Source: Oscillospiraceae bacterium
GTDB taxonomy: Bacteria > Bacillota > Clostridia > Oscillospirales > Oscillospiraceae
Length of the DNA: 23,958 bases
NCBI GenBank assembly: GCA_020866945.1
Contig: JAJBVW010000042.1
Coordinates: forward strand, 11,221 to 35,178
Direction: 5' to 3'
Shown: piece after piece, positions 1-7,102 of the stretch
Layout: each line of letters begins with the position of its first letter
How positions within the stretch are numbered: the stretch's first letter is position 1
Translations under genes and position numbers: made by a program
The notes under the pieces: model-generated
Told to the model about the DNA's origin: nothing
Seen by the model: the letters and a program-made list of their open reading frames with translations, nothing else
Databases searched by the model: none

Positions 1-108
1 TGCTGCTCTATCATGATTGTCTGCGGGTCTATATCTTCTACATCCAATATGTATGCCGGCGGCGTATACGTTTACACAATCAGCTGGTTCACCATGAACG
101 GCGGCTAG
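1..108 (+). pseudogene. Upstream fragment of the repeat surface protein, ended by in-frame TAG
   Basis: Frame 1 is open from the window edge to a TAG at 106-108 and continues in the same frame into the long surface protein starting at 175. The fragment encodes the same short beta-helix-like repeat as the downstream part: FTMNGG then the stop then ISGNGA, compared with FTMTGGSITGNGA and FAMSGGSITENAA downstream. The stop therefore falls at a residue normally Ser or another small/polar residue. What is seen is an interrupted reading frame. Whether it is a true nonsense mutation, a base-call error or readthrough cannot be told here. The real gene start lies left of the window. Confidence 0.65.
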
Positions 109-174
109 ATTTCCGGCAACGGAGCAACTTTTCATAACGGCGGCGGTGTAGAGGTATATAAAGCCACCTTTACC

Positions 175-2781
175 ATGACCGGCGGCAGCATTACAGGAAA
201 TGGTGCCAAGAAGTATGGCAGCGGTGTGTATGTGACCGAGGGCGGCGCATTTGCCATGAGCGGCGGCTCTATTACTGAAAATGCGGCTACCAGTGCTATA
301 CTTGGCGAGGGCAGCGGCGTATATGTGAGCGCCAACAGCACCATGAGCCTTTCCGGTGTGGTGGTTATCACCGGCAACACCGTGGGCGATACGGCGAGCA
401 ACCTGTGTCTCCCCAGCGGCAAGACCGTCACCCTGACCGCCGCGCTGACCGACGGGGCCAGCATCGGCGTCACCACGGCGGTCACGCCTGAGAGTACCGA
501 CAATGGCATCGTTCTGATTACCTCCGAGGACGGCACCACTTATTATGTGGATTCTGCCCAGTATTTCACCTCTGACAACACCGCCTATGACGTGGTGGCG
601 AACAGCGAAAACAGCGCGGTTGTGCTGGGCGTGCAATACACCATCCACTTCAACGCCAACGGCGGCGAGGCCATTGAGGATATGGCGGTCGTGTCCGGCG
701 GGACGTATAAATTCCCCACCTCCGTCCTTTCCGGCTACAGCCAGGCTGGCTGGTACATTCTCGGCAGCGACAATACGCTGAGCGGCGAGGTCTACAAGGG
801 CGGAAAGAGCCTGACCGTCTACGGCACGGAGGACGTCACCCTGTTTATGGTGCGCGCTGTTCTCGCCCCTACGGTGAAGGTGAAGCTGACCACCGAATCG
901 GATGTGATAAGCGATGGATACACCTACTATTACCCGCCAAACTCCACCCGTTTCCTGACAGCTACCGTCACAGAGTATGACGGCTTCACCTACACCTATT
1001 CCTGGGCCAAGGACGGAGAAACCATCGAGGGCGCGACGGGCAGCGTCCTGACCCTGGAAGGAAATGTCAGCGATACCGGCACCTATACCGTGACCGTCAC
1101 GGCGACCTCTGTCAATGATACGGTGGTGACAACAAACGATACCGCAGCTACAACGACCTCCGGCACGAAGGTGACGATTCGGCAGGCCACCAACGCCCTT
1201 TATTATGACGCCAACGGCGGCGAGGGCGGCCCGTCCAACAACTTCTCAAACGGCGTTAACCTGACGGTGCAGTGCACCGAGCCTGTCCGCGACGGCTACA
1301 CCTTCGCGGGCTGGAACACAGAGGCTGACGGCTCCGGCGACAGCTATTGGGGCGACGATGTATACAGCTTTGAGGCGACCAATAACAACGGAAACGGCGG
1401 CATGAAGGCGACCCTTTACGCCCAGTGGAGGGCCATATCCACCGTGACCCTGGCGGATATGTCCCAGACCTACACCGGCGAGGCGATAACGGCCAGCGGG
1501 GCTGTGGTGACGCTTGCAAATGGCGAGGAATATGACGGCGAGATCATCTATACCTATTATACGGACGAAGCCTGCACGCAGGCGCTGGACGGCGCGCCGG
1601 TCAACGCCGGGACATACTATGTGATTGCTTCCATCCCGGAGACGAGCGCCGTCAACGCGGCGGTCAGCGACCCCGTGGCGCTGACTATTCTGGAGGGCGA
1701 ATTTGCCGTGACGGCAACGGGCTATACCGGCGCGTATGACGGCGAGGGCCACTCCATCACCGTGACGGCGGACGGCGCGGAAATCGCCTATTCCACGGAC
1801 GGCGAGACCTACAGCGCCGAAAACCCCGTCTTTACCGAGGCGGGCGAGTATACGGTCTATTACACGGCCCACAAGGATAATTACACGGACGTGACCGGGT
1901 CTGTGAGCGTGGTCATTTCCAGGGCGGCGCAGGCGGTCTTCTTCGCGGAGAGCGAGGTGTCCAAAACCGTGGGCGACGACGCCTTTACCAACGCACTGAC
2001 CGGCGCGGAGGGCGCTGTTACCTACGAAAGCAGCAATACCGCTGTGGCCACGGTGGATGAAAACGGCGGAGTGACCATCGTCGGCGCAGGCAGCGCGACG
2101 ATTACAGCGACCGTTGTGGGAACGGACAACTATGAAGGAGCGGCGGCGTCCTATACGCTGACCGTGGCCGAGGCTGCCGCGCCCGAAGAGGAAACAAAAA
2201 TCGTTGTGAATTCTCTGGCCGAGGTGCCGGAGGGGCTGAAGGATATTTACGCTTCCGCGGAGGAGCTGATAGACGACATGATTGTGCAGGTGGTGGCCAG
2301 CGCTGTTGGCTACACAGAGGAAAACACCATAGTGTATGATGTGAAGCTGCAAATCCTCGACCCGGAAACCGGCCTGTGGAGAGATGCCACGGAGGAGGAT
2401 TTCCCTGCCGAGGGCATTACCGTGACGATGGCCTATCCAGAAGGAACGGATTCGACCTATGACTTCACCGTGGTTCATATGTATACCGTCACCTCCGCGC
2501 GGCTGAACACCGTGGCGGGAGAGACAGAAACGCCGGCTGTCACCAAGGGCGAAAATGGCCTGACATTCACACTGCACGGCCTGTCCCCTGTGGCAATCGC
2601 CTGGAAGGAGAGCACAGCCAGCTCCACCGCAGCGCCCACGCCCACCGCAACGCCCGCGACATCCACTGCCGCCAAAACCGGCGACGATGCGAATATCGCC
2701 CTGTGGCTTGTCCTGCTGGCCCTGTGCGCCGGCGGCATGGCGGCTGTTATCGTGACCCGCAGCCGCAGGAGAAGGAACTGA
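175..2781 (+). CDS. Large multi-domain surface protein (beta-helix repeats, InlB/Ig-like/Big domains, C-terminal sorting-like tail), 5' part interrupted
   Basis: The first ATG after the TAG is at 175, but no ribosome site precedes it, so this is the downstream part of a longer gene, not a natural start. Counting from 175: residues 1-75 are GGSITGN-type repeats of a right-handed beta-helix. About 155-195 and 340-420 are InlB B-repeat (Flg_new) modules, the second with GYTFAGWNTEADGSG and ending LYAQW. About 255-315 is Ig-like (YSWAKDG, GTYTVTV). About 422-505 and 512-582 resemble MBG-type domains (AGTYYV, AGEYTVYY), and 586-665 a Big_2 domain (SSNTAVATVDENG). Residues 672-805 form an unnamed domain. 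A Ser/Thr/Pro/Ala linker, KTGDD, one hydrophobic helix and SRRRRN follow, which is a sortase-signal layout without the usual LP before xTG. Probably a wall- or membrane-anchored adhesin-like protein; the ligand is unknown. Confidence 0.8.
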   Translation: MTGGSITGNGAKKYGSGVYVTEGGAFAMSGGSITENAATSAILGEGSGVYVSANSTMSLSGVVVITGNTVGDTASNLCLPSGKTVTLTAALTDGASIGVTTAVTPESTDNGIVLITSEDGTTYYVDSAQYFTSDNTAYDVVANSENSAVVLGVQYTIHFNANGGEAIEDMAVVSGGTYKFPTSVLSGYSQAGWYILGSDNTLSGEVYKGGKSLTVYGTEDVTLFMVRAVLAPTVKVKLTTESDVISDGYTYYYPPNSTRFLTATVTEYDGFTYTYSWAKDGETIEGATGSVLTLEGNVSDTGTYTVTVTATSVNDTVVTTNDTAATTTSGTKVTIRQATNALYYDANGGEGGPSNNFSNGVNLTVQCTEPVRDGYTFAGWNTEADGSGDSYWGDDVYSFEATNNNGNGGMKATLYAQWRAISTVTLADMSQTYTGEAITASGAVVTLANGEEYDGEIIYTYYTDEACTQALDGAPVNAGTYYVIASIPETSAVNAAVSDPVALTILEGEFAVTATGYTGAYDGEGHSITVTADGAEIAYSTDGETYSAENPVFTEAGEYTVYYTAHKDNYTDVTGSVSVVISRAAQAVFFAESEVSKTVGDDAFTNALTGAEGAVTYESSNTAVATVDENGGVTIVGAGSATITATVVGTDNYEGAAASYTLTVAEAAAPEEETKIVVNSLAEVPEGLKDIYASAEELIDDMIVQVVASAVGYTEENTIVYDVKLQILDPETGLWRDATEEDFPAEGITVTMAYPEGTDSTYDFTVVHMYTVTSARLNTVAGETETPAVTKGENGLTFTLHGLSPVAIAWKESTASSTAAPTPTATPATSTAAKTGDDANIALWLVLLALCAGGMAAVIVTRSRRRRN

Positions 2782-2826
2782 GAACACCCCCTGACGCGGC
2801 CTGAGACCTGAACAGACGACCGCGGA

Positions 2827-2876
2827 AAAGACCGCCGTCCGGGCGCATATGCGTTCGGGCGGCGGCTGTGCCTTTC
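2827..2876 (+). terminator. Hairpin terminator after the surface protein
   Basis: Arms 2832-2847 and 2850-2865 can pair over 16 positions (13 Watson-Crick, 3 G-U), with only TA between them, so the innermost pairs must open. A run of four A precedes the left arm, but only CTTTC follows on the plus strand. The T-rich side (TCTTTT) is on the minus strand, so efficiency on the plus strand is uncertain. Confidence 0.5.
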
Positions 2877-2892
2877 GCGGGGGAAAAAGCAC

Positions 2893-2921
2893 TTGCGCAT
2901 CGGTGGGGTTGATGGTATGAT
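2893..2921 (+). promoter_or_regulatory. Probable sigma-A promoter of the 2969 gene
   Basis: TTGCGC (2893-2898), 17 bases, then TATGAT (2916-2921). It lies about 48 bases upstream of the GTG start, and the region in between is A-rich. Confidence 0.45.
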
Positions 2922-2968
2922 AACGTTGTATAAACAAAAACAAAGAAGTGTAATAGGGGGCGATATGG

Positions 2969-4204
2969 GTGGATAACCTGAAAAATTTTAACGCAGGCTT
3001 CAAGAATTTCAGCGTGAAGGACGATATGCCGGACATCGGTGGGGACAACAACCTGAATATTTCGCAAGGAAAATCGGTCAGTATAGAGCAGCTCCTGTCA
3101 ACTCCGGGACCGGAAAGAGACCGCTTTGTTGTGGCGTTTATCGAAGGGCGTTCGCCGGAGGAGCGAGAGGAGGTGGCGTTTCTTTACCGTCTGGCGCCGG
3201 AGGCGGCACTGCGGAGATGGTATGCTGCGGGAGACCTGATAGCGGCGGAGACGTTGGCGGGCCGGCTTTTCGTTAGTGAATCGAAAGCGGACAGGACGGA
3301 GGCAAGGCGTATTGCGAAGGAGATTTTTCCCAAGCGCCCCAGCGCCAAGGCCGCTTATGTTCAGCTGGCGCCGGGAGTCGAGGCGGAGATTGAATCCATG
3401 CACTATGATTGGGACGAGGTCATTCAAATCGGTGAGACGGCCATAGACTATGAGATGGATCGCGGCATAGAGAAAAAGAAGGGCAAGGAGCTGATGTTTC
3501 TTGGGGGTGTCTGCAACCTGCTGCGACCGGCCTATGGCGGAGAGGCGCAGAAGCTTTTGAAGTATGACAAATATGGCCGCTCCTGCCAGGCGGAAGTAGA
3601 GGCGGCGGAAAAAATCGACAAGATCAACAAGTCGACCCCTTCAGGTATCGGCTATTCTGTTGCGGAACTCATATATGCTCTTTACTGCCTGGGCGTGAGT
3701 TTGTGGTTCCTGCCTGCGGGCCGGGAGCTTCTGGGCGGCTGGTTCGGGCTGATCCCGCTGATCATTTTCGCCGTGTTTGTATGGATAGCGGCAGGAAGCC
3801 TTGTGGGGGGCGTCATCAGTGGCGCTATGATCTATGGCATTGCCTGGCTGCTGGATCACTTTTGGGTTACTGCGCCCTTTAACGCTTCCATGCTGCCGTT
3901 GGCGCTTATCGGTGTGCTTTTCCTGTGGAGTGCCTTCTCTGATATTCACGACTCGAAAAAATGGAAGAAGGAACAGCCGGAGCGGGAGGCGCAGGTCGCT
4001 GAGCTGAAAAGGATTGCGCAAAAGGAGTTAGTGTACCGCAAAAGCTTTTGTCAACGGCGGCTCGACCTCTGCCGGCAGCTGGAGGAGGATGAGGACGAGG
4101 AGCTGAGTATAGGCAGGGATGAATGGAAGAAGCTTAAGCAGGTCTACCAGAATGAAATGACCACCGTCCAGAAGGTGGCAGAGCGCCTGAATGTGGCGAT
4201 TTGA
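2969..4204 (+). CDS. Unrecognised four-helix membrane protein with C-terminal coiled coil
   Basis: A protein of 411 residues that I cannot assign to a family. The GTG start is preceded by AGGGGG at a good distance; the nearby ATG at 2965 is out of frame. Residues 1-220 are soluble and rich in charged residues, with an asparagine-rich start (GGDNNLNIS) and an alpha-helical stretch RSPEEREEVAFLYRLAPEAAL. Four hydrophobic segments lie at about 228-248, 257-277, 280-297 and 307-325. Residues 330-411 are highly charged and helical (coiled-coil-like), with EEDEDEEL. It would be a membrane protein with soluble regions at both ends on the same side. It stands alone between its own promoter and a strong terminator. 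No catalytic motif is visible. Confidence 0.8.
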   Translation: MDNLKNFNAGFKNFSVKDDMPDIGGDNNLNISQGKSVSIEQLLSTPGPERDRFVVAFIEGRSPEEREEVAFLYRLAPEAALRRWYAAGDLIAAETLAGRLFVSESKADRTEARRIAKEIFPKRPSAKAAYVQLAPGVEAEIESMHYDWDEVIQIGETAIDYEMDRGIEKKKGKELMFLGGVCNLLRPAYGGEAQKLLKYDKYGRSCQAEVEAAEKIDKINKSTPSGIGYSVAELIYALYCLGVSLWFLPAGRELLGGWFGLIPLIIFAVFVWIAAGSLVGGVISGAMIYGIAWLLDHFWVTAPFNASMLPLALIGVLFLWSAFSDIHDSKKWKKEQPEREAQVAELKRIAQKELVYRKSFCQRRLDLCRQLEEDEDEELSIGRDEWKKLKQVYQNEMTTVQKVAERLNVAI

Positions 4205-4213
4205 AAGCATAAT

Positions 4214-4260
4214 AAAGACCGCCGTCCGGCGCACTCCACTGCGCGGACGGCGGTCGATTT
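4214..4260. terminator. Bidirectional terminator between convergent genes
   Basis: A strong hairpin: GACCGCCGTCCG pairs with CGGACGGCGGTC, and an inner CGCA/TGCG extends it past one bulged G. The flanks AATAAA and GATTTATT give a T-rich tail in both directions. It serves the membrane protein ending at 4204 and queT ending at 4259. The left arm repeats the first 16 bases of the hairpin at 2827. Confidence 0.8.
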
Positions 4261-4789
4261 ATTTGTCAGATAACAGCGTCAGCCGGTTTTCCGGGATGAG
4301 CTGGCGGAAGTAGCTGATTTTTGGCAGAAGCTTTAATAAAATCATGCCCAGGATATAGCAGGCCAGAAGCTCGCCAATGCCTACGGTCAGGCCGTTATAG
4401 GCCCATGCCGCGGGGAAGGCGGAGGAAAAGCCGGTCTCGAACCAGGCAATCTCCGCGCCGATGATGACGGTGTTGCAAAGCACCGGGGGCAGCGGGGCCA
4501 GCCAGCTTTTTTTCATGCGGCTTGTCCACAGCGCGGCCAGAAGCGTCGCCAGCGTGCCGAAAAGCCAGTCCAGCACATACGGCGAGCCGATGAGGTTCGC
4601 GATAAAGCAGCCAATCGCGAGGCCGGGGATGGCCTCCGGCAGGAAGAAGGGCAGGATGGTCAGCGCCTCGGCAAAGCGTATCTGCACCGGGCCGTAGGAC
4701 AGCATGGGCAGAACAAGCGTAAGGACGGCGTACAGCGCCGCGATAACGCCGCCGGCACACAGCCGGCGCAGGGAAGAACTGTTTCTCAT
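4259..4789 (-). CDS. queT: QueT-family transporter (ECF S component, queuosine precursor uptake)
   Basis: A 176-residue membrane protein whose sequence matches the QueT family: an N-terminal helix (GGVIAALYAVLTLVLPMLSYG), the conserved VQIRFAEALTILPFF and PEAIPGLAIGCFIANLIG, then LFGTLATLLAA, LPPVLCNTVIIGAEI and GELLACYILGMILLKLLP. QueT proteins are substrate-binding S components of ECF transporters that import prequeuosine-type bases for tRNA modification. They need a shared EcfA/A'/T module, which is not in this window. The start MRNSSS at 4789 is chosen because GGAGG sits 9 bases upstream. A longer reading (to 4831) would run through the ribosome site. It is transcribed alone from the promoter at 4896-4924. 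Confidence 0.85.
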   Translation of the reverse strand: MRNSSSLRRLCAGGVIAALYAVLTLVLPMLSYGPVQIRFAEALTILPFFLPEAIPGLAIGCFIANLIGSPYVLDWLFGTLATLLAALWTSRMKKSWLAPLPPVLCNTVIIGAEIAWFETGFSSAFPAAWAYNGLTVGIGELLACYILGMILLKLLPKISYFRQLIPENRLTLLSDK

Positions 4790-4889
4790 TGCGGGATACC
4801 TCCATTTTATATTTAGAGTACGGCGAAACAAAACCGCACAGCGGCGCAGCTCCTGCTGCGCCGTTTGGACCGGGTGTGGAGAACCGGTC
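4790..4889 (-). ncRNA. Structured queT leader, candidate preQ1-type riboswitch
   Basis: The predicted transcript starts at about 4889, exactly at a hairpin with arms GACCGG/CCGGTC (4884-4889 and 4868-4873) and the 10-base loop TTCTCCACAC. A second hairpin, GGCGCAGC/GCTGCGCC, and a third, GTGCGG/CCGTAC, follow before the SD of queT. Loop bases TCTCCA (4877-4882) can pair with the SD TGGAGG (4799-4804), giving a loop-to-SD pseudoknot. PreQ1 riboswitches of classes II and III are known pseudoknots controlling queT-type genes, class III in Ruminococcaceae. Class membership is inference from topology and gene context; I could not match a nucleotide consensus. Confidence 0.5.
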
Positions 4890-4895
4890 GCGGAT

Positions 4896-4924
4896 ATTAT
4901 GCCATGAAATCAAAGCGTTGTCAA
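4896..4924 (-). promoter_or_regulatory. Sigma-A promoter of queT
   Basis: On the minus strand: TTGACA (4919-4924), 17 bases, CATAAT (4896-4901). The inferred start is near 4889, at the first base of the leader hairpin. Confidence 0.75.
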
Positions 4925-4926
4925 CG

Positions 4927-4957
4927 AAAAAACCAGCGGCCCGGTTTGGGCCGCTGG
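4927..4957 (-). terminator. Rho-independent terminator read on the minus strand
   Basis: A perfect 10-base stem CCAGCGGCCC/GGGCCGCTGG with a 5-base loop is followed on the minus strand by six T. No plus-strand T run follows. It lies upstream of the queT promoter and beyond spoVAC. It could therefore end minus-strand transcripts coming from the 6941-5440 gene pair after they cross spoVAC in antisense. Confidence 0.75.
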
Positions 4958-4959
4958 GT

Positions 4960-4988
4960 GCATAAATCCGCCGGGTCTGCGCAGAATA
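4960..4988 (+). promoter_or_regulatory. Candidate forespore (SigG/SigF) promoter of spoVAC
   Basis: GCATA (4960-4964) fits the SigG -35 pattern GHATR. After 17 bases, CAGAATA (4982-4988) matches the -10 pattern CATNHTA in six of seven positions. SpoVA genes are SigG targets in Bacillus. The implied transcript start lies only about a dozen bases before the ATG at 5007, which is close. Confidence 0.4.
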
Positions 4989-5006
4989 AGGGCGGTGAAG
5001 TATACG

Positions 5007-5447
5007 ATGAAAATGACAAACGCGGAATACAACGAATATATCAAGGACATGGCCCCCAGGTCGCCGCTCGCGGCTGATTTGGCGAAGGCGTTTCTGGTCG
5101 GCGGGCTTATCTGCTGCCTGGGAGAGGGGCTTTCCATGCTCTATGGCGATTGGGCGGGCCTTGGCGAGAAGGACGCGGCCACAGCGGTGAGCATGACGCT
5201 GGTGTTCCTCTCCGCCCTGCTGACGGGCCTCGGCGTCTATGACCGGCTCGCCCGCTTCGCCGGAGCGGGAACGCTTGTGCCTATCACGGGGTTTGCAAAC
5301 GCCGTGGTCTCCCCGGCGCTGGAATTTAAGACCGAGGGCTTCATCCTGGGCACCGCCGTGAAGATGTTCACCATCGCGGGGCCGGTGATAACCTTTGGCC
5401 TCTCCGCCTCCGTGGTCTATGGGCTTATCCTGTGCCTGCTCACATGA
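5007..5447 (+). CDS. spoVAC: Stage V sporulation protein AC
   Basis: A membrane protein of 146 residues with the hallmarks of SpoVAC: N-terminal MTNAEYNEYIKDMAPRSPL, then KAFLVGGLICCLGEGL, LTGLGVYDRLARFAGAGT, VPITGFANAVVSPALEFK, and TAVKMFTIAGPVITFG. SpoVA proteins sit in the inner spore membrane and move dipicolinic acid into the forespore and out at germination. The start at 5007 is chosen because GGCGGTGAAG lies just upstream; an in-frame GTG at 4995 would add four residues but has a poorly spaced ribosome site. SpoVAC is usually encoded beside spoVAD and spoVAE, but here it is alone. Its last 8 bases overlap the end of the convergent hydrolase gene. Confidence 0.85.
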   Translation: MKMTNAEYNEYIKDMAPRSPLAADLAKAFLVGGLICCLGEGLSMLYGDWAGLGEKDAATAVSMTLVFLSALLTGLGVYDRLARFAGAGTLVPITGFANAVVSPALEFKTEGFILGTAVKMFTIAGPVITFGLSASVVYGLILCLLT

Positions 5448-6408
5448 GCGCGGCCAGGATCTGCTCATAGGTCTCCTGGCTCTCCGGGATGCCATAGTCC
5501 ATATACAGCGGCCAGACGTGGAACATTCCCTGGCCGACGATGAGGCTGTGCGCAATGTCCGCGCCGGTCAGAAGTGCGTCCAGGGCCGTGATGTCGGGGT
5601 ATAAAAGCTCGTTCGTGCCGGTGATGAGGGTGATATAGCCGAGGCTCTCCAGGCTGCCGTTGATTGGGCTGACGGCCGGGTCTGCGGTGTCCAGCTCCCC
5701 GGCCCACAAAATACCCAGCTGCGCCAGCATTTCGGCGTCCAGCGCCGGGTCGCCGGCCTCATAATCGGCTATCGCCGGGTTCGACATGGTCACGTCCACC
5801 CACGGGCACAGCAGCACCAGAGCCTCCGGCCCGTCCAGGCCCGCGTCCCGCAGCTGCATCGCGAAGGACAGGGCCATGCCGCCACCGGCGGAATCGCCCA
5901 TGAACGCCACGCGGCTGCCGGCGGTGTCGTAATTCTGATAGAAGGCCAGCAGCAGTTCATAGCACCCGGCGGCGTCCGTGTCCGGCAGCTTCGGATACAG
6001 CGGCACGACGACGGCCATGCCTGTGTCGGCGGCCAGGTGGTTCAAAAACTGCCAATGCACCGCCCGGGGCTGGTCGATATAGGAGCCGCCCGCGAAATAA
6101 AACAGCAGGCCGTCCCTCTCCGGGTTCAGGACGAAGTAGTCCATCTCCTGATAGATGTGCCGCTCGACGAAGACGGTCATATCGACGCTCTCCGGGATGA
6201 CATACGGCTGGGCGTTTTCCGCCGATTTCTCCGCGAGATAGGCGACAAAGTCCTCATCTGTCGTGTATGCGTCCTTTTGGAGCTGCCAGGAGAATACCGT
6301 GGCTGCCCAGGAGCGGCCATCCGTCAGATGGCGATACAGCGCCCTTCCGCCAAAAATCAGGGCCAGCGCCAGCGCCGCGGCGGCGATTATGATGCCTTTT
6401 TTCTTCAT
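5440..6408 (-). CDS. Membrane-anchored alpha/beta hydrolase (HSL/acetyl-esterase-like)
   Basis: 322 residues. Residues 1-25 are a signal-anchor (MKKKG then an Ala/Leu/Ile helix), which places the enzyme outside the membrane. The nucleophile motif GDSAGGG is at 171-177 (Ser173). The probable catalytic His is His297 in GMFHVWPLY, and the acid is Glu267 or Asp272 in GTNELLYPD. The usual oxyanion motif HGGG is replaced by FAGGS at about 105-109. Families of this type cleave short acyl or other esters; the substrate is unknown. The start has GAGG 8 bases upstream. It follows the YpsA-like gene by 31 bases, probably on the same transcript, and converges on spoVAC with an 8-base overlap, so no terminator fits between them. 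Confidence 0.85.
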   Translation of the reverse strand: MKKKGIIIAAAALALALIFGGRALYRHLTDGRSWAATVFSWQLQKDAYTTDEDFVAYLAEKSAENAQPYVIPESVDMTVFVERHIYQEMDYFVLNPERDGLLFYFAGGSYIDQPRAVHWQFLNHLAADTGMAVVVPLYPKLPDTDAAGCYELLLAFYQNYDTAGSRVAFMGDSAGGGMALSFAMQLRDAGLDGPEALVLLCPWVDVTMSNPAIADYEAGDPALDAEMLAQLGILWAGELDTADPAVSPINGSLESLGYITLITGTNELLYPDITALDALLTGADIAHSLIVGQGMFHVWPLYMDYGIPESQETYEQILAALM

Positions 6409-6440
6409 GGGATTTTCCTCAAACTCTCTTTGCCTGCGGC

Positions 6441-6941
6441 TTAAGGGGCCAGCTCCACAATCTCCACACCCTGCCGCAGGGCGTAGAGCATGGTGTTCTG
6501 CGTGCCGCCCCGGGTGTGGCCGTCATATATGGCGATGACAAGGGAGGAGCGGTCAACCATATAGCGGTTTCTGTCCATCATACAGTCCGGGGTATACATA
6601 GTGTGCAGCACGGTGACGGTGTCGCAGCGCTCTGCAAGGCGCTGATAGCGCCGCCGCCAGGCGTCTGGCCAGGTCTTGTCCTGCCCGTCGAAGGGGATGG
6701 CGGCCTCCAGGGTGATGTCAGGCCGCGCGTCCCGCAGCGCGGCCACGGCCTCCCCGCAGTAGATGTCCGCGCCGGTGGCCATGCCGCACAGGAAGTGGCG
6801 GAAGCCCGCCTCATAGGCAGCCAAAACAGCCCCCTCCAGCCTTGCCTTCAGATCCAGGCAGGCGGGGGCGGATTCATCGTCCCTCCAGGGAAGTCGTTCG
6901 GCCCGGTGGCCGGTGAAGCAGCAGGTATTTTCTCGTTCCAT
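6441..6941 (-). CDS. YpsA/DUF1273 SLOG-superfamily protein
   Basis: 166 residues with the SLOG/YpsA layout: N-terminal CCFTGHRAERLP, the nucleotide-type loop FLCGMATGADIYCGEAV, and C-terminal SSLVIAIYDGHTRGGTQNTMLYALRQG. SLOG proteins have a Rossmann-like fold and are thought to bind nucleotide-derived ligands. YpsA of Bacillus has been linked to cell division and stress. The specific role here is not known. The start is fixed by the position of FTGHR, which in this family lies near the N terminus; no other start is available. There is no Shine-Dalgarno, and the -10 box ends only six bases before the ATG. It is followed by the hydrolase gene. Confidence 0.85.
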   Translation of the reverse strand: MERENTCCFTGHRAERLPWRDDESAPACLDLKARLEGAVLAAYEAGFRHFLCGMATGADIYCGEAVAALRDARPDITLEAAIPFDGQDKTWPDAWRRRYQRLAERCDTVTVLHTMYTPDCMMDRNRYMVDRSSLVIAIYDGHTRGGTQNTMLYALRQGVEIVELAP

Positions 6942-6947
6942 GGGGGT

Positions 6948-6956
6948 ATTATAGCA
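6948..6956 (-). promoter_or_regulatory. Extended -10 promoter immediately before the YpsA-like gene
   Basis: On the minus strand the sequence is TGC then TATAAT (6948-6953), a TGn extended -10. No good -35 is present at 16-18 bases. The expected start of transcription coincides with the A of the ATG at 6941. Confidence 0.5.
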
Positions 6957-7040
6957 TATACATGGCGCGGTTGTTGATTAACAAAATGTCATGTTGCGGG
7001 AAAAATTCCCTGTTTATGCAAAAACTTTTGCCGCCGGCGT

Positions 7041-7069
7041 GAAACTTGGGGCGGAAAGTTGGCATACTA
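7041..7069 (+). promoter_or_regulatory. Possible forespore-type promoter of the lipoprotein gene
   Basis: CATACTA (7063-7069) is a full match to the SigG -10 pattern. GAAAC (7041-7045), 17 bases upstream, is only a partial -35 match. No convincing SigA promoter was seen in the same region. Confidence 0.25.
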
Positions 7070-7102
7070 AGGCTGTTACTTTTAAGGAACGGAGGCGGAA
7101 TG

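Noticed and set aside
1246..3051. 601-codon minus-strand open frame
   Set aside because: It lies opposite the surface protein, is rich in Arg/Gly/His as expected for the reverse of GC-rich code, and has no family motifs.
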